Source: Hymenobacter terrenus (GTDB taxonomy: Bacteria > Bacteroidota > Bacteroidia > Cytophagales > Hymenobacteraceae). From it: DNA of 64,000 nucleotides. The translations under genes and the position numbers were made by a program. The stretch spans positions 124,001-188,000 of the forward strand of contig NZ_LATM01000002.1 in NCBI RefSeq assembly GCF_000972495.1, read 5' to 3'. The notes under the pieces are model-generated. The model did not search any database and was not told the DNA's origin. It was given only the letters and a program-made list of their open reading frames with translations. Below, piece after piece: positions 8,304 through 17,174 of this stretch (position 1 is the first letter of the stretch; each line of letters opens with the position of its first letter).

Positions 8304-10730
8304 TTAATTAGCCCGCAGGTTGTTCACCGGGTTGGCTGTAGCGGCGCGCACCGCCTGGTAGCCCACCGTGAGGAAGGCCACCACGGCCGCCGTCAACCCC
8401 GCGGCCAGGAACGCCCACAGCGGCATATCGATGCGGTAGGCGAAGTCTTGCAGCCAGGTACTCATGGCCAGCCAGGCGGCGGGGAAGGCAATGACGGCCG
8501 CCACCAGCACCAGCACCAGAAACTCTTTTGATAAGAGCGCCACGATGTTACTCACGCTGGCACCCAACACCTTCCGGATGCCAATTTCCTTTTTGCGGCG
8601 CTCGGCCGCGTAGGTAGCCAGGCCAAACAGCCCCAGGCAGCCCACAAAAATGGCAATGCCGGTAAAAATCCAGAGCAGGGACTTCAGTTTGTCCTCCGAC
8701 TTGTACATGTCGTCAAAATTCTGGTCCAGAAATTTGTACTCAATGGGGCTTTCGGGGCTGAACTTAGCCCACACTTGCTTCACGCCGTCCACGGAACTGC
8801 CGATGTTTTCGCCCTTGAGTTTCACGGCCACTTTCCAGTAGGCGCCGGGGAAAATTTGCAGTACGGCGGGCTCCAGCTTGTCGTAAAGACTCTTGTAGTG
8901 GAAGTCCTTCACCACGCCGATAATCTTGCCGGTTTTCAGGGAATCGGGGTTTTGGTCGCTCCACACCTGCCACTGCACGGTTTGGCCCAAGGCTTTTTCC
9001 GGCGTGCCGAAGCCGTATTCTTTCACAGCCGTTTCGTTGATGATGAAGGCTTGGTCTTTGTCGGTTTTCCGGTCTTTGGAGAAGTCGCGGCCTGCCACTA
9101 GCTCCAGGCCCAGAGTTTTGATGTAGTCGTAGTCCACCATCAGCTGCGTGGCGCTGTAGCGCTTCTGCTCGCCGTTGGTGGGCACGATGAGGCCGTCGCC
9201 GGCCACTTGGTCGCCGGGGAAGCCGTAGCCGATGCTGGCCGATACCACGCCGGGCACTTGCGCCAACTCGTTTTTAAAAGTGTCGTAGTGTGTGTTCATG
9301 TTTTGGCCGCGCATGGGAAAGAACATGATTTGGTCGCGGTTGAATCCCAAGTCCTTGTTGTGCAGGTAGCTCACCTGCCGGAACACCACGATGGCGCAGA
9401 TAATCAGGAACACCGACAGCGCAAACTGCACCACAATCAACCCGTGGCGCAGCCACTGCACTCGGCCAAAAATGCCGTCCGTGACCACGGCGCTTTTCAG
9501 CACTTTCACCGGCTGGAAACTCGACAGCACCAGCGCCGGGTAGAAGCCCGCCACCAGCCCCACCACCACCGTGAGCGCCGCCAGCAAGCCCAGCAGCGCC
9601 GGGTTCCGCAGCAAATCAAACGTCATGGTTTTGCCCGTGAAGGCATTCAGCGACGGCAATAGCAGCGCCGTGAGCAGCACCGCCAGCACCACGCTCACCA
9701 GCGTGAGCAGCACGGTTTCGCTTAGGAACTGCAGCATCAGTTGCTGGCGGCTGGCTCCGATGGTTTTGCGGATGCCCACTTCCTTGGCCCGCTGCATGGA
9801 TTTGGCCGTGGCCAGGTTCACGAAGTTGAAGCCCGCAATGAGCAGAATGAACGCCGCGATAAAGCTCAGGGCCTTCACGTAGGTGATGTTGCCCTTGACC
9901 GATAAGTCGTACTTGAAAGTGGACGAATACAGGTGAATGGCTTGCAAAGGCTGCAAAAACGGCTTGTCGGTTATCTTTTCCTCCACCTGCGCTGGCGCCA
10001 CCTTTTGCACGATGTAGTTCTGCAGCTTGGTTTCGGTTTGCTGGTGGTCGGCACCGGGTTTCAGCTTCACGTAGGTGAAGAACTGGTGCCAGCCCCAGCG
10101 TTTCATGCGGGCCGGGGGCAGCTGCGCCGCCGACAGCGGAATGACGTAATTGACTTTTAGGTGGAATTTCGACAAGCCATTGCGCAGCACGCCTTTCACC
10201 ACCATGCTCGACTTGTTCACCTTGATTTCCTTGCCCACGGGATTTTCGGCGCCGAAAAAATTCTTGGCTACGTCTTCCGTCAAGACAATCGAAGTGGGCG
10301 CGTCCAGCGCCTGAGCTGCCGCGCCGTACTTGAACTCCAGCGGGAAAACCGCGAAGAAAGTAGAGTCCGCAATCAAGCCGTCTTCGACGTAAATTTTCTT
10401 CTCGCCCACTTCCAATAAGTTGGTAGCCGATTGCATCAGAATGCGCATGGTTTGCTCCACTTCCGGAAACTCCTGCTTGAGCGTGGTGCCGTACATGGGC
10501 GACACCGGGGTGATGGTTTCGGGCGCTTCCTTATCCGTCTGCTCGGTGTAGACGCGGTACACCCGGTCGCCTTCGGGCACGAATTTGTCGAACTGCAGTT
10601 CGTCGTACACGAACAGGCCAATCAGCAAGCAGGCCGTGAGGCCCAGGGCCAGGCCGGCGATGTTGAGAAAGGAAAAACCTTTGTGCCGGATGAGGTTCCG
10701 GTAGGCAACGAGGAGATAATTCTTGAACAT
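8304..10730 (-). CDS. MacB/FtsX-family ABC transporter permease (distal copy)
   Basis: An 808-residue inner-membrane permease in which an N-terminal half and a C-terminal half each carry an FtsX-type domain. N terminus MFKNYLLVAYRNLIRHKGFS and the first helix (FLNIAGLALGLTACLLIGLFV) are the family hallmark; a periplasmic MacB-PCD domain follows, then FtsX helices around residues 290-420 (KSMQRAKEVGIRKTIGASR), a second periplasmic domain and a C-terminal helix set (RRKKEIGIRKVLGASVSNI). Last gene of the minus-strand cluster 15416-8304, about 94 bp behind a paralogous permease. Such pairs work with the nearby ATPase and adaptor in export or mechanotransmission; cargo is unknown. Confidence 0.9.
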   Translation of the reverse strand: MFKNYLLVAYRNLIRHKGFSFLNIAGLALGLTACLLIGLFVYDELQFDKFVPEGDRVYRVYTEQTDKEAPETITPVSPMYGTTLKQEFPEVEQTMRILMQSATNLLEVGEKKIYVEDGLIADSTFFAVFPLEFKYGAAAQALDAPTSIVLTEDVAKNFFGAENPVGKEIKVNKSSMVVKGVLRNGLSKFHLKVNYVIPLSAAQLPPARMKRWGWHQFFTYVKLKPGADHQQTETKLQNYIVQKVAPAQVEEKITDKPFLQPLQAIHLYSSTFKYDLSVKGNITYVKALSFIAAFILLIAGFNFVNLATAKSMQRAKEVGIRKTIGASRQQLMLQFLSETVLLTLVSVVLAVLLTALLLPSLNAFTGKTMTFDLLRNPALLGLLAALTVVVGLVAGFYPALVLSSFQPVKVLKSAVVTDGIFGRVQWLRHGLIVVQFALSVFLIICAIVVFRQVSYLHNKDLGFNRDQIMFFPMRGQNMNTHYDTFKNELAQVPGVVSASIGYGFPGDQVAGDGLIVPTNGEQKRYSATQLMVDYDYIKTLGLELVAGRDFSKDRKTDKDQAFIINETAVKEYGFGTPEKALGQTVQWQVWSDQNPDSLKTGKIIGVVKDFHYKSLYDKLEPAVLQIFPGAYWKVAVKLKGENIGSSVDGVKQVWAKFSPESPIEYKFLDQNFDDMYKSEDKLKSLLWIFTGIAIFVGCLGLFGLATYAAERRKKEIGIRKVLGASVSNIVALLSKEFLVLVLVAAVIAFPAAWLAMSTWLQDFAYRIDMPLWAFLAAGLTAAVVAFLTVGYQAVRAATANPVNNLRAN

Positions 10731-10824
10731 GGCGGAAAAAGGTTGGGGTGGCCGGTTGGCGGCCTGCAGAAAAAAGAGTGTTGATGCCCTTCAGCCAAAG
10801 GCTCGCGGCCGAGGAGAGAGCCGG

Positions 10825-13188
10825 TTATTCGTCGCGTAAGGAAAGCGTGGGGTTAGCTCGGGAGGCTTTCCAGGCCTGCGCGCCGATGGTGAGCCAGGCC
10901 ACGGACACGGCCACGAGGCCAGCCCCCAGAAAATACCAAGCCTCCAGGGCGATGCGGTACTCGAAGCTTTCCAGCCACCGCTTCACCACCACGTAGCTGA
11001 CCGGCAAGGCGAGCAGAATGGCTACGCCGACGAGCTTGGTGAGGTCGCTCGAGAGCAGGTAAACGATGCTGAATTCGCTAGCTCCTAGCACCTTGCGGAT
11101 GCCGATTTCCTTGCGCCGCCGTTCGGCGGTGAAGGCCGTCAGGCCGAACAGGCCGAGGCACGAAATCAGAATGGCCAAGCCGGCGAAGTACTGCGCCAGC
11201 ACCCCGACACGCCGCTCGGCGGCGTATTGAGCCTGGTAGTCCTCGTCGAGAAAGTGGTAGGTGAGCGTCTGGCCGGGGTTGAAAGCAGAGTAGAATCGTT
11301 GAAGCCGGCCGATGGTCTCCTGTTCCCGGCCCGGCGCCAGCCGCACCAGGATGGTGCCGGCCGCCAGCGGCTCCAGCCGGAAAATGAAGGGCTTCACCTT
11401 CTCGTGCAGCGACTCGTAGTGAAAGTCTTTGGCCACGCCCACAATTCGCCGATTTTCGAGCAGCTGGCCCACGGGGTTTTGCAGGCCCAAGCTGGCTACG
11501 AAGGCTTCGTTGACGATAATCTGCACGCTGTCGGTGCGGAACTGCGGGGAAAAGTTGCGGCCTTCTTTCAGCGTAATGCCCAGGGTTTCGAGCATGTCGT
11601 AGTTCACGCCCAGATGGTTGACGGGAATCTTTCGGCCTTGCCACTCCATCGGAACCCCCGAGGCGTTCGTGGCCACAAATGAGCCCCACATGCCGGAGGC
11701 GTTCACCACGCCCGGCAGCCGCTTCAGCTCGGCCAGAAATGTTTTGGGCTGCTGCGCCGCATTGCCCGCCGCTTCGAAGTAGACGATGCCGTTGCGGTCG
11801 TACCCCAAGTCTTTGCTTTGCACGAAGGCAATCTGCCGCTGAACGACCCACACGCAAACGATGAACAGGACGGAGAGCATGAACTGGAAAACCACCAAGC
11901 CTTTGCGCGTCCACAGGTCGGCAACCGAGCCGGCGAGCCGGCCTTTGAGCACCTCCACCGGCCGCAATCCCGACAGGTAAAAGGCCGGATAGCTGCCTGC
12001 CAACAATCCCGTAATCAACGTAATGCCGAGCGCCGAAAGCACCAAGTGCGGCTTGAAAGCCAGCGCAAGCTGCTTGCCGGTGATGGCGTTGAACTGAGGC
12101 AGCAGCAACTCCACCAGCGCCAGTGCAATGAGCAGCGCGATGAAGCTCATGAGCACCGATTCGGCCAGGTATTGCGCAACCAGCGAAAAGCGGCCGGCGC
12201 CCAGCGTTTTCTTCACCCCGATTTCCTTCAGCCGGCGCGAGGCTTTGGCCGTGGCCAGGTTCATGAAGTTGATGCAGGCAATGACCAGAATGAACACCGC
12301 AATGGCCGAAAACAGCTGCACGTACTCAATTCGCCCGCCCGACGGCACGCCGTTGGTGTACTCGCCGTGGAGGTACTTGTCGGCGTAGGGCTGCACGAGC
12401 AGGGCGCGCTCCTTGTTCGTGGTGAGCTTGCGCTGGAGCAGGCCCGAAATCTTGGTTCGAAACTGCGCTTCCTCGGCGCCCTCGTGCAGCACCACGAAGG
12501 TGTTGAAAGGCCCGTCTTCGGCCCAGTTCATCGACTCGCCCATCTTCATGATGTCCTTGAAGGCATCGAAGCTGAGCACAAAGTCGAATTGCTCGGTGGA
12601 ATTGGCGGGGATGGGCCCGAACACGCCCGTCACGATGCAGGTTTGCTTGAGGTCAGCCATCCCCATTTGCCATTCCACCGTTTTGCCCACGGCATTGGCT
12701 GCCGTGCCGAACAACGCCGCGGCCATTTCCTGCGAGAGCACCACGGCCGTTTTGTTGGCCAAAACCTGGCTGGCGTCGCCCTGCAGCAGGTTGTAGGAAA
12801 AGATGTGGAAGAAGTCTTTGCCGGCAAATTTGGCATCGGCCCGCACAATTTTTTCCTTGGCCACCAGCAGGAACTTGGGGAAGAACTTGGGCGGGGTGGC
12901 CGCGGCCGCGTACTTGATTTCCGGCATTTCCTCGGCCAGCGCCTCGGCTAGCAGCGGTGCGGTGCCATACTTAGTATTGATGCCCTCGGCCGTGCGCTGG
13001 TTTTCCAGCACCTGAAACAGCCGCCCGGTAGTGGCGTGGTATCGGTCGAAACTCCATTCATCGTGCACCCACAGATAAATGGTGAGCGCCCCCGCCAAGC
13101 CCACGGACAAACCCACCAAATTGATGAAAAAGGTTGTTTTGAACCGCTTGAAGTTCCGGTAAATCAGAAGGAGGGAATGCTGAAGCAT
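10825..13188 (-). CDS. MacB/FtsX-family ABC transporter permease (proximal copy)
   Basis: A 787-residue paralogue of the downstream permease with the same plan: N-terminal signature LLLIYRNFKRFKTTFFINLV, first helix, MacB-type periplasmic domain, FtsX helices with ASRRLKEIGVKKTLGAGRFS, a middle helix near LWTRKGLVVFQFMLSVLFIV, second periplasmic domain and terminal helices after RRRKEIGIRKVLGASEFSI. It lies 52 bp downstream of the ATPase gene. Having two divergent permeases beside one ATPase suggests a heterodimeric membrane part, but separate homodimers are possible. Confidence 0.9.
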   Translation of the reverse strand: MLQHSLLLIYRNFKRFKTTFFINLVGLSVGLAGALTIYLWVHDEWSFDRYHATTGRLFQVLENQRTAEGINTKYGTAPLLAEALAEEMPEIKYAAAATPPKFFPKFLLVAKEKIVRADAKFAGKDFFHIFSYNLLQGDASQVLANKTAVVLSQEMAAALFGTAANAVGKTVEWQMGMADLKQTCIVTGVFGPIPANSTEQFDFVLSFDAFKDIMKMGESMNWAEDGPFNTFVVLHEGAEEAQFRTKISGLLQRKLTTNKERALLVQPYADKYLHGEYTNGVPSGGRIEYVQLFSAIAVFILVIACINFMNLATAKASRRLKEIGVKKTLGAGRFSLVAQYLAESVLMSFIALLIALALVELLLPQFNAITGKQLALAFKPHLVLSALGITLITGLLAGSYPAFYLSGLRPVEVLKGRLAGSVADLWTRKGLVVFQFMLSVLFIVCVWVVQRQIAFVQSKDLGYDRNGIVYFEAAGNAAQQPKTFLAELKRLPGVVNASGMWGSFVATNASGVPMEWQGRKIPVNHLGVNYDMLETLGITLKEGRNFSPQFRTDSVQIIVNEAFVASLGLQNPVGQLLENRRIVGVAKDFHYESLHEKVKPFIFRLEPLAAGTILVRLAPGREQETIGRLQRFYSAFNPGQTLTYHFLDEDYQAQYAAERRVGVLAQYFAGLAILISCLGLFGLTAFTAERRRKEIGIRKVLGASEFSIVYLLSSDLTKLVGVAILLALPVSYVVVKRWLESFEYRIALEAWYFLGAGLVAVSVAWLTIGAQAWKASRANPTLSLRDE

Positions 13189-13240
13189 GGGTCCGGTGAA
13201 TTAGGCGTGAGTGCATCAGAAAAAGTCGAGGCAAGCAGCG

Positions 13241-13918
13241 CTACACGTGCGCGTGTTCGAGCACTACCTGCCCATCGAGCAGGCGGATGACGCGGTGGGC
13301 GTAGCGGGCGTCGTGCTCCGAGTGCGTTACCATGATGATGGTGGTGCCGGCTTCATTCAGCTCCGTGAGCAGCTCCATCACCTCGTTGCCGTTGCTGGAA
13401 TCGAGGTTGCCGGTGGGTTCGTCTGCCAGTATCAAACTCGGGCTGTTGACCACGGCGCGGGCCACGGCCACGCGCTGCTGCTGCCCGCCCGAGAGCTGCT
13501 GCGGGAAGTGGTTACGGCGGTGCATAATCTGCATTTTCTCTAGCACCTTGGCCACTTTCTCCTTGCGCTCGGTTGCGCCCACGCCCAGGTAAATCAGCGG
13601 CAGTTCCACGTTTTCGGCCACCGTCAATTCCTCAATCAGGTTGAAGCTCTGGAACACGAAGCCGATGTGCTTTTTGCGCAGCTCGGCGCGGCGGCGCTCC
13701 GGCGCGTGGGCCACTTCGGTGCCAGCGAAGGCGAAGCTGCCGCCATCGGGCTCATCAAGCAGCCCGAGGATGTTGAGCAGCGTGGATTTGCCGCAACCCG
13801 ACGGCCCCATGATGGCCACAAACTCGCCTTCCTTCACGGCCAGCGACACGTTGTTCAGGGCCTTGGTCTGCACTTCTTCCGTGCGGTAAATCTTTTCCAG
13901 GTTTTCGATTTTAATCAT
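13241..13918 (-). CDS. ABC transporter ATP-binding protein (LolD/MacB type)
   Basis: A 225-residue cytoplasmic ATPase that would energise the two FtsX permeases. All motifs are intact: Walker A GPSGCGKST (residues 38-46), Q-loop FVFQSFNL, signature LSGGQQQR (about 141), Walker B LILADEPTGNLDS (about 160), and switch His in MVTHSEHDA. Length and sequence fit the stand-alone ATPases of the LolD/MacB/FtsE class. It is preceded by a 138-bp palindromic repeat that separates it from the adaptor gene. Confidence 0.95.
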   Translation of the reverse strand: MIKIENLEKIYRTEEVQTKALNNVSLAVKEGEFVAIMGPSGCGKSTLLNILGLLDEPDGGSFAFAGTEVAHAPERRRAELRKKHIGFVFQSFNLIEELTVAENVELPLIYLGVGATERKEKVAKVLEKMQIMHRRNHFPQQLSGGQQQRVAVARAVVNSPSLILADEPTGNLDSSNGNEVMELLTELNEAGTTIIMVTHSEHDARYAHRVIRLLDGQVVLEHAHV

Positions 13919-13992
13919 GGCGTAAGGTGTGAGCGGGTTGAGAATGGGAGGTACTTTTTTGCAGAAAAAGGGAGTGAGAAAAACGGTGTGTT

Positions 13993-14130
13993 GCGCGGCC
14001 GGGGAATCTCACCCCCTGACCCCTGCCGGGCACGGCCCCTCTCCAAAAGAGAGGGGGCACCGGAAATGCGTTGGCGTCCGGCTCCCCTCTCTTTTGGAGA
14101 GGGGCCGGGGGTGAGGTTCCCCGGCCGCGC
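13993..14130. repeat. REP-like palindromic element, family 1
   Basis: A 138-bp imperfect palindrome with perfect 14-bp outer arms (GCGCGGCCGGGGAA / TTCCCCGGCCGCGC) and inner arms of the type TCACCCCC...CCCCTCTCCAAAAGAG. It lies between the adaptor and ATPase genes. The same core recurs at 23837-23975 and, in shorter form, at 60451-60523. Confidence 0.75.
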
Positions 14131-14156
14131 CATTTGGCTTTATTTCATTTTTTGAA

Positions 14157-15416
14157 CTACTCTTTCTTGGCGCGCAATTCCAGCTCGCCCATCTTCTCGT
14201 AGCCTTCGTAGCTGGAGGTAATCACCTGGTCGCCAGGCTTGAGGCCTTCGAGCACTTCGTAGTAATCGGGATTTTGGCGGCCGAGGCGGATGTCGGTTTT
14301 GTAGGCCCTGGACCCGTCAGCGCTCACCTTGAAAATCCAGTTGCCGCCGGTTTTCTGGTTGAAGCCGCCTTTGGGCACGCGCAGGGCCGTGGTTTGGTCG
14401 CTCAGGGCCAGGCGGACGGGCACGGTCTGGCCGCGGCGCAGGTCAGAGGGCACGGCCCCGGTGAACTCCAGGTCGACTTGCACGCCCTGCGTCACCTGCG
14501 TAAAAATCTTCTTCACGCTCAGCTCGTAAGGCTTGCCGTTCACCGCAATTTGTCCTTTCTGGCCGGGGAAAATGCGCGAGATGTAGTATTGGTCCAGCGT
14601 GGCGCGCACTTTCAGGCCGGTCAGCATGTCGAGCTGGCCGATGCGCTGGCCCCGGGTTTTCAGCTCCCCAATTTCGGCATTGAGCGAGGTGATGCGGCCC
14701 GCCGCGGGCGCCTTGATGGTGAGGTCATCGAGCTTGCGGCGCATCAGGGCCAGGTTGTTCTGCATGCGGTCCACGGACTGCTGCATCTGGTTGATTTGCG
14801 CGCGCATGGCCGTCGAATCCTGTCGCAAAGCCTGCTTGCTCAGCTGCTTGCGGCGCAATTGGTAATCGTAGGCATTCTTGGTTTGTTGGTATTCCTGCCG
14901 GGCAATGACCTTCTGGTCGTAGAGGTTTTTGTTGAGGTCGAACAGCCGCTTGGCCTCGCGCAGCTGATTCTCGATTTCGGCCTGCTGGTTGAGCTGCTGA
15001 ATGCGGTTTTGCTGGAGCAGGTTGCGCGTGTTTTGCAGGTTGTTCATCAGGTCGAACACCGCCGTTTCGCGGTTCACCATTTCCAGCTGCAAGTCGGTGT
15101 TGGCCAGCTGAATGATGGGTTGGCCGGGGGCGAGCGCCGCGCCGTCTTCCACCAGAATGTGCTGCACCGTGCCGCCTTCCGGCGCGTCGAGGTAGATGGT
15201 TTTGATGGGCATCACGATGCCGTCAACCGGCACAAATTCCTGAAACGGCCCGCGGGTGACCGGGCTGATGGTGAGCCGCTCGGGGTCCACATTCAGCTTG
15301 GCTGGACTGGCCGACGTCAGCAGGGCGGCCACTGCCGCCACTACCAGCAGCAGCAAGGCGCCCAACAGCATCAGCCGAGCCGGGGTCCAGGTCTTCTTTT
15401 CAATGAGTATGTCCAT
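14157..15416 (-). CDS. HlyD/MacA-type membrane fusion protein
   Basis: A 419-residue periplasmic adaptor of the HlyD/MacA class that would link the ABC permeases to an outer-membrane channel. An N-terminal anchor helix (LMLLGALLLLVVAAVAALL) is followed by half of the lipoyl-like domain (TIYLDAPEGGTVQHILVEDG), a long coiled-coil hairpin rich in Gln/Asn (about residues 130-250), the second lipoyl half (APAAGRITSLN), a beta-barrel and a membrane-proximal domain ending LELRAKKE. I choose ATG 15416 (MDILIEKKTW) over an in-frame start 45 bp upstream because it gives the usual short cytoplasmic tail. First gene of the ABC cluster, divergent from the two-component genes. Confidence 0.88.
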   Translation of the reverse strand: MDILIEKKTWTPARLMLLGALLLLVVAAVAALLTSASPAKLNVDPERLTISPVTRGPFQEFVPVDGIVMPIKTIYLDAPEGGTVQHILVEDGAALAPGQPIIQLANTDLQLEMVNRETAVFDLMNNLQNTRNLLQQNRIQQLNQQAEIENQLREAKRLFDLNKNLYDQKVIARQEYQQTKNAYDYQLRRKQLSKQALRQDSTAMRAQINQMQQSVDRMQNNLALMRRKLDDLTIKAPAAGRITSLNAEIGELKTRGQRIGQLDMLTGLKVRATLDQYYISRIFPGQKGQIAVNGKPYELSVKKIFTQVTQGVQVDLEFTGAVPSDLRRGQTVPVRLALSDQTTALRVPKGGFNQKTGGNWIFKVSADGSRAYKTDIRLGRQNPDYYEVLEGLKPGDQVITSSYEGYEKMGELELRAKKE

Positions 15417-15803
15417 GTCCTTGCCTGCGTTTGCGGGGCCTAATAGAACGGCCCCTGCCAAAACCCACGAAGAACGATGCCATTTTAGTAACCCATTGTT
15501 TTGTAGCGCATTAATTTCAACCTCATTCCAGAACGCACCAAAACCGTACGTTTTTGATACACCACCCGTCCGCTTTCGATACAGCGCCGCAACGGTCCCT
15601 GAGCCAAAAGCAGCCAGTAGAAGCCGCAGAAGCGGTTTTTAGAAACCAGTACAATTGTGGCTAGCGCCGTTGGAAGTAGCGCGAACTTTGTAGTTCGCGT
15701 CCCGGAACGATATCCAAACGGCTTAAACGGCGCGGGAACGCGAACTGTAAAGTTCGTGCTGCGCCGGGCAGCAAGCTTTCACTCGATTAGTTTTACTGCG
15801 TTC
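15417..15803. other. Divergent intergenic region between ABC cluster and two-component genes
   Basis: 387 bp that must hold the promoters of both divergent transcripts. I searched by eye for a sigma-54 -24/-12 element (GG-N10-GC) on the adaptor side and did not find a convincing one. The right part holds the inverted repeat described at 15676. No protein-coding potential seen. Confidence 0.5.
15676..15762. repeat. Long imperfect inverted repeat, family 2
   Basis: Two arms of about 30 bases, left starting GTAGCGCGAACTTTG and right ending CAAAGTTCGTGCTGC-like, pair almost throughout; inner TAGTTCGCGT pairs with ACGCGAACTG. It ends 41 bases before the response regulator start. A related element lies at 49424-49505. 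Confidence 0.65.
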
Positions 15804-17174
15804 ATGATTTTAAAGAAAGCCCGCATTTTGGTGGTCGACGACGACACGGACGTGTTGTTTGCCGTGCGCATGCTGCTCAAACCCGAGGTGCAGGAGGTGG
15901 TGACCGAGAAAAACCCCGAGTTGCTGCTCTCGCTCCTGAGCAAGCAGCGCTTCGACGCCATCTTCCTGGACATGAACTACAAGAGCACCCTCGGCACCGG
16001 CAACGAAGGCCTTTACTGGCTCGGGAAAATCCGCGAAAAAGACCCGAGCGCCACCGTCATTATGATTACCGCCCACGGCGAAATCAGCACGGCCGTGCGC
16101 TCGCTCAAAGCCGGCGCCACCGACTTCATTGTGAAGCCCTGGCACAACGCGCAGCTGCTCGAAACCCTGGCCGCCGCCCTAGAGCCCAAGGAAGCCGGCA
16201 AAACGGCCGCGACGCCCGCCGCGCCCCGCCGCCCGGCCTCGTTCGCCGAGTTTTCGTTGCTCGGCGAGTCCGAAGCCATGCAGGAAGTCTTCCACAAAAT
16301 CGAAAAAGTAGCGCCCACCGAAGCCAACATTCTGCTGCTCGGCGAGAACGGCACGGGCAAGGAATTGGTAGCGAAAGCCCTGCACCAACGCTCCTTCCGC
16401 GCGGCCAAGCCCTTTGTCACGGCCGACTTGGCTGCCATGAGCGAAGGCATCTTCGAAAGCGAGCTGTTCGGCCACAAGAAAGGCGCCTTCACTGATGCCC
16501 GCGAGGACCGGGTGGGCCGATTTGCGGCGGCCTCGGGCGGCACCTTGTTTCTGGACGAAATCGGCAACATCTCGCTGGCGCAGCAGGCCAAGCTGCTCAC
16601 GGCCTTGCAAAACCGGCAGGTGATTCCGGTGGGCAGTAACGCGCCGGTTGCCATCGATATTCGGCTGATTTCGGCCACCAACGCGCCGCTGTACGAGCTC
16701 GCCGCTCAGCAGCGGTTTCGCAAAGACCTTATCTACCGCCTCAATACAGTTGAAATCACGCTGCCACCCCTGCGGGCGCGTGGCGACGACGTGCTGCTCC
16801 TGGCCCGCCACTTTGCCGATATATACGCCGCTCGCAACCGCAAGCCCACGCCCGATTTTGCTCCGGATACCTTACAAAAGCTCCGCCAACACAGCTGGCC
16901 GGGCAACGTGCGCGAATTGCAGCACACCGTCGAGCGAGCCGTTATTCTGGCCGAGAGCGACACGCTGCGCCCGCAGGATTTTCACTTCTCGGCCATGGAA
17001 GCGCCGGTGCCAAACGCCGTGCCCGACGAGGGCCCGTTGCAGCTGAGCGAAGTGGAAAAAAACACCATTTTGCGCGTGATTGAGCGCCACAACGGCAACA
17101 TCACCAAGGCCGCCAAGGAGCTCGGCCTCACCCGCACCGCCCTCTACCGCCGCCTCGAAAAACATGACCTTTAG
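15804..17174 (+). CDS. NtrC-type sigma-54-dependent response regulator
   Basis: A 456-residue transcription activator: receiver domain (residues about 5-125, Asp56 in FLDMNYKS as phosphoacceptor), AAA+ domain with Walker A GENGTGKE (from 180), the sigma-54 contact loop as GAFTDA (227-232) instead of GAFTGA, Walker B GGTLFLDEIGN, and a Fis-type helix-turn-helix at the C terminus (GNITKAAKELGLTRTALYRR). The ATG at 15804 (MILKKARILVVDDD) is chosen because the upstream 49 codons cover the palindromic repeat. Its end overlaps the histidine kinase gene by 11 bp. Likely target: the divergent ABC export cluster. Confidence 0.92.
   Translation: MILKKARILVVDDDTDVLFAVRMLLKPEVQEVVTEKNPELLLSLLSKQRFDAIFLDMNYKSTLGTGNEGLYWLGKIREKDPSATVIMITAHGEISTAVRSLKAGATDFIVKPWHNAQLLETLAAALEPKEAGKTAATPAAPRRPASFAEFSLLGESEAMQEVFHKIEKVAPTEANILLLGENGTGKELVAKALHQRSFRAAKPFVTADLAAMSEGIFESELFGHKKGAFTDAREDRVGRFAAASGGTLFLDEIGNISLAQQAKLLTALQNRQVIPVGSNAPVAIDIRLISATNAPLYELAAQQRFRKDLIYRLNTVEITLPPLRARGDDVLLLARHFADIYAARNRKPTPDFAPDTLQKLRQHSWPGNVRELQHTVERAVILAESDTLRPQDFHFSAMEAPVPNAVPDEGPLQLSEVEKNTILRVIERHNGNITKAAKELGLTRTALYRRLEKHDL

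Noticed and set aside
11818..12951. 377-codon plus-strand frame
   Set aside because: Shadow of the proximal FtsX permease; His/Gln/Arg-rich composition typical of antisense frames in G+C-rich DNA.
14274..15443. 389-codon plus-strand frame
   Set aside because: Antisense to the HlyD/MacA adaptor, which is well supported on the minus strand.
15417..15660. Sigma-54 promoter before the ABC cluster
   Set aside because: Several GC-N11-CC spacings occur on the plus strand but none with the required 10-bp spacing and TGGCAC context.
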